Shown here piece after piece: positions 55,983 through 64,000 of a DNA stretch of 64,000 nucleotides (its first letter is position 1; every line of letters starts with the position of its first letter). Below the pieces are notes generated by a model. The model was not told the DNA's origin. It saw only the letters and a program-made list of their open reading frames with translations, and did no database searches. A program made the position numbers and the translations under genes. The stretch comes from Bimuria novae-zelandiae CBS 107.79 (taxonomy: Eukaryota > Ascomycota > Dothideomycetes > Pleosporales > Didymosphaeriaceae): the NCBI GenBank assembly GCA_010015655.1, contig ML976725.1, positions 261,989 through 325,988 of the forward strand, in the 5' to 3' direction.

Positions 55983-58900
55983 ATGCACTCCTCGGGACGG
56001 CTTGCAGGGAGAACTTCCTCTCCAATATGGACGCTCTTGCTGTGTCTCTGGTGCTGGGCGACACTCGCACGTGGCATGCCAGATGACATGATTGCAAGTT
56101 TGAGGTAGGCTCAGTGGAAGCTACAATGTAAAGCTGTGCTGATTTGCTCAGACAAGAGACGATTGACATCTTCTACCACGGCTATGATGGTTACATGAAA
56201 TATGCCTTCCCCGAGGACGAACTGCGCCCGCTCAGTTGCACGCCTCTCACTCGCGATCGCCATAATCCGGCGCATATCGAGGTCAACGATGTGTTGGGCA
56301 ACTACTCGTTGACGCTGATCGACAGTCTGTCGACCCTCGCCATCCTCGCTTCTTCACCCCCACCTGCCAAACGAGGCCGGAACAGGCCGCTGGACGATTT
56401 CCAGGATGGCATCAAAGCGCTGGTAGAGAACTATGGAGACGGCTCGAAGGGTCCCGCCGGGCAGGGAAAGAGAGCGCGGGGCTTCGACCTGGACAGCAAG
56501 GTGCAGGTCTTCGAGACGGTGATACGCGGTGTAGGAGGGCTGCTGAGCGCCCACCAGTTCGCCGTGGGAGATCTACCCATCCGTGGGTACGATGCAAAAG
56601 TTCAGGAGAAGGAGGGAAAAGAGGGCATCTTCTGGCGCAATGGGTTGGTGTATGACGGACAATTACTTCGACTGGCAACGGACCTTGCGGAACGACTGAT
56701 GCCCGCCTTCCATACTGCAACTGGCCTTCCGTATCCGCGCGTGAATCTTCGGTATGGCGTGCTGTTCTACGCCAATTCACCATACAACAACGATGCTGAG
56801 CATGGGCAGTGCAGCAAGGATCGGAAAGACCAAGGAACAGAAATCACCGAAACGTGTAGTGCTGGTGCTGGTAGCCTTGTCCTGGAGTTTACCACGCTTA
56901 GCCGTCTCACAGGCGACTCGCGCTTCGAAATCGCAGCCAAGGATGCCTTCTGGGCAGTTTGGTCACGGCGATCGTCGATCGGTTTGATTGGAGCTGGTAT
57001 AGACGCGGAGACAGGCCAATGGGTGTCACCGTATACTGGCATCGGTGCAGGCATCGACAGCTTTTTCGAATATGCTCTCAAATCGCACATCTTGCTCTCT
57101 GGATTGCCCTACGACGCTGAGCATGCCCATCTCGACTCCCCGGATGCCTTCCTCAAGGTGTGGCAGGATGCGCACGGGGCGATTAAGAGACAAATTTATC
57201 GAGGACCGCAGCATCAGCACCCGCATTACTTCCAAGTGGACATTTACACTGGTGCAATGCGCGCTTTCTGGATTGACAGTCTGGGCGCATTCTACCAGGG
57301 TCTGCTGACCATGGCTGGGGAGCTGGACGAGGCAATCGAGACCCATCTACTCTATACCGCACTCTGGGCCAGATACTCTGCTATTCCCGAAAGATGGTCC
57401 ACGGCAACTGGTAATATTGAAAGTGGTCTGCGATGGTGGCCTGGACGACCCGAATTCATCGAGTCCAACTGGTATCTCTACCGGGCCACAAAAGACACCT
57501 GGTATCTTCACGTGGCCGAAATGATCCAGCGCGACATCAAAAGGCGATGTTGGACTAAGTGTGGTTGGGCTGGTCTGCACGATGTTCGAAGCGGAGAACT
57601 GAGTGATCGTATGGAGAGCTTCTTCCTTGGCGAAACTGCGAAGTACCTATTTCTGACCTTTGACTCCTCGCATCCACTTAACACATGGGATGCGCCATAC
57701 GTCTTCACCACTGAAGGTCACCCACTAATCATTCCGAAACGTTTGCGACCATCACAATCCGTCAAGCACAGCGAGCTTGCCCCTGAACCGCAACCTGAGC
57801 TTGGAGTGTGCGCACTTCCACCGGAGCCTCTACCATTTAGCGTTTCCGCGACGGCTGCTCGACCCGACATCTTTCATGCCGCAAGCCTGGCTCGACTGCA
57901 CCTCATGCCGACGAGAGAAACACTTGAATCACCATTGGTAGAGTTCAGCACGGATCACCCAAGTATCTCTGTTTCTGACATCCAGTCTCCTTCCAATTAC
58001 ACCTATTACCCGTGGACTCTGCCTCCTGAACTCATTCCCTACAACGCTACAAGTTCCAAAATGACCGTCCGAGCCACTTTCGATCTGTCGTTTCCGAACC
58101 TGCCGAATAATCTACAAACGGGGACATTGCAACGCGTACACGAAGGCATCCTTGTCAACTCCATGAGTGGGGTCCGGCTAGGTATGGTGCGGGAACCGGA
58201 ACCTCTTCCAATTGAGCAGGAAATTACCATGGACGAGCAGTTTCGCATCTATGCCATCTCGAACGTTGCCTTGGGTCGCGACGAAAAGGTCTACATGTCC
58301 CGCTCGACAATTGACAACTTCAATCCTACGGATCCTTTCTTCACGCGCACTCGAGACGGTGTAGCAGTGGATCTTGTGATAGATGTCCCACCTGAGCCTA
58401 CCGTCACGCCTTCTTCATCAGCCCTTTCAGATTTGCTCGAAGGCGCGCTGGATGGCATGGGTAACATATCCAACATGGAGATAATCGAACTGGAAGTCGA
58501 CGAAGAGCAGTTAGCGGAAGGCGGCACTTACCTTTCTTCTCTCCTGCACTCGCTTCAGGCCTTGCTGGCAGCGCCTTCCTCTGCTGCGACCCCATCGCCA
58601 TCCGGACCCGGTGCCGGAACGTCGCAAACAACCCAACGCCTGGCTCTCCAGGGTACTTTGCCGCTTGGCCCTGGCTCAGCACCCTTGCCCGACGTGCCGG
58701 ACCCGGACCTTGCGTACAGCAAGTCCAATACGCTCAGTTGGTCTACAATCTACATTCACCCTAACACGCTGTGCGACGAACGCTTGCCGCTTGAGATACC
58801 TAAGACGCATCAAATCATTGTCATACCGAGGGGTGGCTGCTCCTTCTCGGCGAAGCTAAGAAATATACCAGCTTACCCGCCAAGCAGTTCAAGCTTGCAA

Positions 58901-59302
58901 TTGGTCATCACCGTGAGCTTCCCGGAGCATGAAGAGCCGCACTACGATTTTGATGATGAGCGCAAGGGAGAAAGTGGTACCGTTGCGAAAACTTCTCACT
59001 CCGTAGGGAATGCCAAAGGTCGTAAGGAAAGCGGCATCGATGGGAGCACCAATTCATCGCCTCGGCGGAAGACATCTTCGAAAATTAAGAGGCATGATGA
59101 ACTCGTACTCGTCCAGCCCCTCCTCGACGAAACACAATACACCTCCTCCGGCATACCACGCCCGCATCCCATCCCGCTCATCATGGTTGGTGGAGGCGAG
59201 GAAACGATAGCTTCGCTCAGACGCGCTACGGGTATTGGAGTGAGGCGCAAATACTATTTCCTGAGCCAGGGCGTGCGGATTAATAACTTGATCGTGCTGT
59301 GA
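55983..59302 (+). CDS. EDEM/Htm1-type ER mannosidase (GH47) with PA domain
   Basis: Two exons (55983-56104 and 56152-59302; intron 47 nt) encode 1090 residues. This glycosidase trims mannose from misfolded glycoproteins in the ER to mark them for degradation. The start is set by a short first exon: a signal sequence ending SSPIWTLLLCLWCWATLARG, with an in-frame stop upstream. The GH47 domain (about 45-545) shows HIEVNDVLGNYSLTLIDSLS, AGAGSLVLEFTTLSRLTGD, GIGAGIDSFFEYALKSHILL, RPEFIESNWYLYRATKDTWY and DRMESFFLGETAKYLFLTFD, including the conserved acidic residues. A protease-associated domain is suggested at about 905-960 (TLCDERLPLE, IVIPRGGCSFSAKL). The region 800-880 is low complexity (Ser, Pro, Gly). 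Longer than yeast Htm1 (796). Confidence 0.94.
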
Positions 59303-59584
59303 TGGAGGTATGAAGTGACGAACACCTGTATGGGCATGTGGATATGTGATTAGGAATGGGGTATGAGGTATGAGAGGGGATTGGCGTTGAACGGTCTGAT
59401 TTTGCTGCATTAGATGGGTGCATTAGATGGGGGCGGAGGTGGGAGCGTGTTTGGACTCGATGTGCATGTTATATACCTAGGTTAGCGTGAATGATACGTA
59501 TCTTGCACGCTTTCGATTTTGGGGATGCTTCGAGTGTTTCTTCTCGATACCATTCTCGGTTTGGTCTAAGGCATTGATGTGTAG

Positions 59585-60147
59585 GCTTCCGGCAACGCTC
59601 CATGCTTCCCGCGACGCTGCATGCTTCCGGCGACGCTGCATGCTTCCAGCGACGCTCCATGCTTCTGGCGACGCTNNNNNNNNNNNNNNNNNNNNNNNNN
59701 NNNNNNNNNNNNNNNNNNNNNNNNNNNNNNNNNNNNNNNNNNNNNNNNNNNNNNNNNNNNNNNNNNNNNNNNNNNNNNNNNNNNNNNNNNNNNNNNNNNN
59801 NNNNNNNNNNNNNNNNNNNNNNNNNNNNNNNNNNNNNNNNNNNNNNNNNNNNNNNNNNNNNNNNNNNNNNNNNNNNNNNNNNNNNNNNNNNNNNNNNNNN
59901 NNNNNNNNNNNNNNNNNNNNNNNNNNNNNNNNNNNNNNNNNNNNNNNNNNNNNNNNNNNNNNNNNNNNNNNNNNNNNNNNNNNNNNNNNNNNNNNNNNNN
60001 NNNNNNNNNNNNNNNNNNNNNNNNNNNNNNTGCTTCTGGCGACGCTCCATGCTTCTCGCGACGCTGCATGCTTCCGGCGACGCTGCATGCTTCTGGCGAC
60101 GCTCCCTGCTTCTGGCGACGCTCCCTGCTTCTGGCGACGCTCCACGC
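59585..60147 (+). repeat. 19-bp minisatellite interrupted by the assembly gap
   Basis: Units such as gcttccggcgacgctgcat repeat with a 19-bp period from 59585 to the gap (about 4.8 copies) and from 60031 to 60147 (about 6 copies). Variation is concentrated at a few positions (CCGGCGA, CTGGCGA, CCCGCGA; GCTGCAT, GCTCCAT, GCTCCCT). The same unit flanks both sides of the Ns, so the gap lies within the array and is probably a collapse of the repeat. About 30 units would fit if the 355 Ns are true length. Confidence 0.92.
59676..60030. other. Assembly gap (355 Ns)
   Basis: A run of N inside the 19-bp minisatellite. Open frames that run through it are artefacts of the repeat and Ns. Confidence 0.99.
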
Positions 60148-60280
60148 TTGCATACGCATTTTGCTTGCAGACGCTTTTTACTCACACATGCTTTTTTATT
60201 CGCATACTCTTATTAGTCACACACGCTTTTTACTCGCATACGCTTTTTTGCTCGCACACGTTCCTCCGCTCGCACACGCC
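60148..60280 (+). repeat. Second array: degenerate 17-18-bp repeat
   Basis: Directly after the 19-bp array, about eight units of the type tcgcatacgctttttac follow with 17- or 18-bp spacing (for example starts TTGCATACGC, TTGCAGACGC, TCACACATGC, TCGCATACTC, TCACACACGC, TCGCATACGC, TCGCACACG, TCGCACACG). Sequence is unrelated to the first array apart from the ACGCT core. Confidence 0.75.
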
Positions 60281-61332
60281 AGCTGCAGGCTAATCACCAG
60301 ATTCCCTTTACTCTCAGCCACACCGTCGAGCCTCATGGCGTACGAGCTTGACCACTTAATCCATGTCCAGGCTTCGAATCCATGCCCAGGCTCTCGGATT
60401 TCTGGACCGCTCTGCATCTATAGCAGACCTTTTGGCCGCTGTAGAGGGAGAGAATAGTGTACACAACTGGGACAATTCAACCATGTGCGAATAACGAAGA
60501 GGGCGTTAAGCTAGTTCCAAGCACTTTTCTACTTGAGAGAAATGTTTCAATTAGCAGGTGGGAGCGCTAGGTCCTGCATGATGCATCGGCTTGACAGGGT
60601 TTTCTATGTTTTTTTTTGGGTGAAGTGGTCAGTGTAGTCGCAGCCTCTTTTCTCCTCCGTCGCAACACCCACCTCTTTTCCAAGTAATACTGAAGTGCTA
60701 TATTTCAGAAGTGCAGATAGAAGCTGACCATAGACAGAGGGTCGGCACTTCAAACCTGTGTTATCTCACCACGCTTCGTCGTCGCAGCGAAGCTTCTCGG
60801 ATGGAAATGATAGCGCCGCCGCAATAACTTTTCAAAGATGCTCGAGTGTTGACCCTGCCTCGTACCTTTAGGGCACGCTATGCAGCAGGGGCCTCCGCCA
60901 CACCGCTAACATTGTGGAATGTCCGTCCCGTTGCCCCGTTGTGCGGAAGGCAGCGAGATGCTAGTAGTGCGTACACGCTAATTTCAAGTCAGGATGACCT
61001 GTGCTCTGGATGCCAGAAGCGCGCTAAGCCGTCCTGAGAGCGATCTAGCCTGTTTGCGGTTCGCCGAGTGGTTGTTATTTGTTGAAAGCCAAAATGGCCT
61101 GTGCAGTGGTGCAGTGTGCATGGATCTAAAATCTGCTGCGGCGACTATTGCTCAGCGCTGGATAGCAGACCGTCATGTCGCTGGAATACCAGTGGTGCAG
61201 CGATGCGCGTGTGCAACTTTAAAAGCCCACGTTCCTCCTGTGAGCCACCATAGAACGTTGAAGTTCAAAGCGCATTTTCGATATCCCTTTTGCTTCAACC
61301 TCGTCGTACTGGTGCTTTATAACGATTCAACC
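60281..61332. other. Intergenic, no supportable gene
   Basis: Ordinary sequence after the repeat arrays. It has no frame with recognisable features. The in-frame extension upstream of the small membrane protein (from 60994) looks like non-coding sequence without a good start. Confidence 0.45.
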
Positions 61333-61670
61333 ATGGCTATGTTGTCCGTTGAAGTCATTGTGACTCTAGTCATCAGTGGACCATCACTCGTCTTCGCGAT
61401 GTTGACTTGGTGGGAATCAAGGACTCGTCGTAGAGCAGGTACATTCCCCCCACCTCGTTCCCCTCATCAAGTAGAACATTGGCTGACATAGAGGACTGTG
61501 CAGAAATCCAACACAACCCACCGTCGCTCAGCCAGGAGTTCGTTCTTCCTCGCTTCCACGCGTCTCGGGCGCGCTCTCACACGTTCCAAGAGTACACAAC
61601 CTCGTCGTTTGTCGCTGGAAATGTCGCGGTCGTTGCGGATGCAGCGAATGATGCCTACAATTTGGAGTAA
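61333..61670 (+). CDS. Small single-pass membrane protein, hypothetical
   Basis: Two exons (61333-61438 and 61492-61670; intron 61439-61491, GTACAT...ATAG, 53 nt) encode 94 residues. The start is ATG in context ccATGg. Residues 2-24 (AMLSVEVIVTLVISGPSLVF and AMLTWW) form one membrane segment, followed by a basic cluster ESRTRRRA that would anchor it with the C-terminus in the cytosol, and a ~60-residue polar tail. Similar small N-terminally anchored proteins are scattered in fungal genomes, but I do not recognise a named family. The splice restores the frame exactly, which supports a real gene; the short length keeps confidence moderate. Confidence 0.5.
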
Positions 61671-62177
61671 CTGGGGTATTTACGGTGATGCATGGCACTC
61701 CTTCTTTGGTGAACGACACCAGGTATTCTTTTACTTTCCAAACGGAATCTTGTTATAGAGTTGGGTTATATGGGCGTGTGATGCACAATTTCGGCACTTG
61801 GAGTTTTTTGGAATCCGATAAAAGGTATACAACAGTTACCCTCACTCGGGAAGGGCATGCGCGGCTGGATGATGCGGTCCTTTGCCGTTTGACAGAATCT
61901 TGGGTATCCTCGCTCCCTCCCGGTTGTACTTGGTATGTTTAACCAGATGACATGTATTTAGAACATCTTTCTTCGAATTCATTTCTACGAAGACAAATTT
62001 TCTAGATGCTGTGCTTGTTGCAATTTGAGGGTCTTAAAGTTTGGCTTTTGTGGCCCCCACGGCAATGGTGCTACAGTGGTATCAGTGGATTAAGCTAGCC
62101 GATATATAAGCTGGCCACCCTACCGAAACGCGACACCTGCACAAAACACGCCATATCTCTCCACAACGCTCATTAAT
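61671..62177. other. Spacer and likely 5' end of the right-edge transposon
   Basis: No gene is visible to about 62050. From about 62085 the sequence taagctagccgat and taagctggccaccc appears as two imperfect copies and may represent the terminal repeat of the element that follows; the partner end is not inside the window. Confidence 0.35.
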
Positions 62178-64000
62178 ATGGACGCTCGTGAGCATGCTAT
62201 CCAATTAGCTATTAAAGATTTTAATACAGATATCTATTCTAGTTGTCATACTACGATTAACGCGTATTAATAGCGTATAAAACTAACGCATTAGTTACTA
62301 ACCCTAATAATAATTAACTCCTTTATAAAGGACTTCTTAGTAGACTAAATTCTTAATAAAGACGTACGCGCATGCCCTTCCTTATATACCTATATATAAA
62401 AAATAGTAATAAATATCTTATTAGTAAACTTTAGTATCCTATTTGTGGTGCACAGTTACAACGATTAGAGAGCTCGTAAACAAAGTCTATTAAGGAGTAA
62501 AAGTCCTATTTAGAAGCTTAGCTATTTATAGAGTTAGGGGGATTACGTACTTAGCTATTTAGCTACTTAGCTGAATCCTAGCTTATATAATAAAGTTCTA
62601 GCTAGGAGGAAGCAAGCTTTTATAATATACTTTTTAACTTTTAGAGCTTAGTAAAAAGAGTTAAGTAATAAATTAAGGTATAAAAGGTAGTAAACTTACG
62701 CATAGAGCTTAAAAGCGTCTAGCTTAGATCTCTAGCTTACTAGGTAATTAGTCTAAGTAGCTAGTTTATATAGAGTTTTATAAAGAAAAGTAGAGAAAAG
62801 AGGAGTAGCGTACTTCTACTATAGAGCTTTAATAAACATTTAATGATAATTATTTACTTATAACGTGACTCGTGCGAGTACCTGCGTATATAAATAAATA
62901 AAAAATAAGTAGCTATAGAATTATAGCGCCTAGCTAGTAAAAGATTATTTACTTATTAGCTTACTATAATCTATATTTTAATATTTTCTAGAAAAACTAG
63001 AGGCGGGTCTACTACTTACCCCTTATACTTAAGCTTAGTTAATAATACTTTTTACTAATCTCCTTACTTATAGGATTATTATAAAACTTATAAAAAGCTT
63101 CTCCTTAAAGCGCGTACTAAAGGTAGTTATACTTTAAAAGTATATATTTATACTAGCTATTTACTTTATATAGGTACTTATAGTTAGTATTAAGAGTACA
63201 CTTATTAAGCGTAGCGTATATGCTTACATACTTAGTTATTTAGCTAAGCTACGTAAGCTAGTAAGCATAATTGTTTTTAAAATACAGTTACTACTATATT
63301 TAGTCGCGATAAGTTATTAAGCTCTTTTTAAGTTTACTTATAAGTATATTATAATACTAAGCGTAAAAAATCTTTTATTAATAACCTACCGTTTATTTTT
63401 AAAAAATTTAAGAATATAGCGTTAGCGTGAGTGTAGTTCTATCTAGATAGCTATTTAATTATATTTATTATTTTACTACTCTATAGGCGTAGGATAACCT
63501 CTTTATATATATATATTATACTTACGTCGTCTAATTATTATTACTTAAATAAAAATTACTTTTAAATTCTTTAACTAGCGCCTATAGCGTTTACTACTTA
63601 CTTATTTTTATTATTTAAAGCTTTAACCTTTATTAATTAATTATAGTATAAACTTATTTCTAAAGTGCCTAAAGCTTTATTATAAGCTGACTATAAAAAA
63701 TAGACTCTAGCTTATAGTGCTTAAGCTATTATATATAGGTCTTATTTTTAGTATTTAAGTTTAGTAGCTCTAGAGTCTAATTATGTATATTTATCTACTT
63801 AAGAGCCTTAAAGTTAATATAATTTTATATTTTTTAAGCTTTTGCGTGGTACTTAAGCTTTATATACTAAAGCAAAAATAAGTTATAATATATAAGTTAG
63901 TTACTTACTAAAAGCTTTATAGTAGTTATTATATAGTCTAGCATTATTCTAGGATGTAAGCGTTAGAACGTAAGTATAAAAATAATAAAGAGTAAAGAAT
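62178..64000 (+). mobile_element. RIP-damaged Fot1/pogo-like transposon, truncated by window edge
   Basis: From the ATG at 62178 the plus strand reads MDAREHAIQLAIKDFN, some 40 residues later FIKDFLVD-stop-ILNKDVRAC. This matches the N-terminal HTH/CENP-B region of Fot1/pogo transposases, where the motif is normally EEFLVDWILNED; the Trp codon has become TAG. After the first ~200 bases the sequence is very AT- and TA-rich and unreadable to 64000, as expected after RIP, and other repeats may be nested in it. No right terminal repeat is seen, so the end lies beyond the window or is destroyed. Confidence 0.65.

Noticed and set aside
60370..60400. tRNA B-box-like sequence (cttcgaatcc)
   Set aside because: No matching A box or acceptor stem nearby.
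59469..60457. Several long frames on both strands across the Ns
   Set aside because: They exist only because the 19-bp repeat lacks stops and Ns are not read as stops; repetitive peptides in all frames are artefacts.

Overview
This looks like a nuclear contig from a filamentous ascomycete (Pezizomycotina, most likely Dothideomycetes). The evidence is protein-coding genes split by many GT-AG introns of 47-111 nt, fungal-specific gene families, and AT-rich blocks in which transposon genes carry the G-to-A/C-to-T damage typical of repeat-induced point mutation (RIP). The class assignment is inference from family resemblance; no marker sequence proves it. There is one assembly gap (Ns, 59676-60030).

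Layout. 1-4.0 kb is repeat-derived and ends with a complete but RIP-damaged hAT DNA transposon (808-3972, 20-bp terminal inverted repeats, 8-bp target duplication). 4-15.3 kb is gene-poor and holds an intron-containing tRNA-Leu(CAG), a CCC1/VIT1-type vacuolar iron transporter, an aldo-keto reductase with a mitochondrial-type leader, and an extremely AT-rich block (14.6-15.3 kb). 16.3-22.8 kb has a two-repeat Myb-like transcription factor and the ER retention receptor ERD2, separated by nearly 4 kb without genes. 22.8-33 kb is a gene desert with a 23-bp minisatellite and two decayed genes: an alpha/beta-hydrolase fragment, and a large fungal 2OG-Fe(II)-oxygenase-like gene that has lost its catalytic core. 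33.5-59.3 kb is the healthy part: a secreted cupredoxin, a secreted orphan, exosome RRP41/SKI6, an ERCC6L2-like SNF2 translocase, a seven-helix membrane protein, a CorA-like membrane protein, an amidohydrolase, nicotianamine synthase, an uncharacterised protein, TIM50 and an EDEM/Htm1-type mannosidase. 59.5-64 kb is repeat-rich: a 19-bp minisatellite interrupted by the gap, a second 17-18-bp array, a small membrane-protein gene, and the start of a RIP-damaged Fot1/pogo-like transposon that runs to the window edge.

How the genes relate. No biosynthetic or defence cluster is evident. Most genes are housekeeping: RNA decay, DNA repair, mitochondrial import, and ER quality control, where ERD2 retains ER chaperones and EDEM trims misfolded glycoproteins. 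A metal-handling theme (vacuolar iron transporter, nicotianamine synthase, CorA-like protein, cupredoxin) is noticeable, but the genes are scattered over about 43 kb and linkage is not shown. Exon boundaries were derived by hand from splice sites and reading-frame continuity; every gene marked as spliced gives an uninterrupted frame with the coordinates listed.
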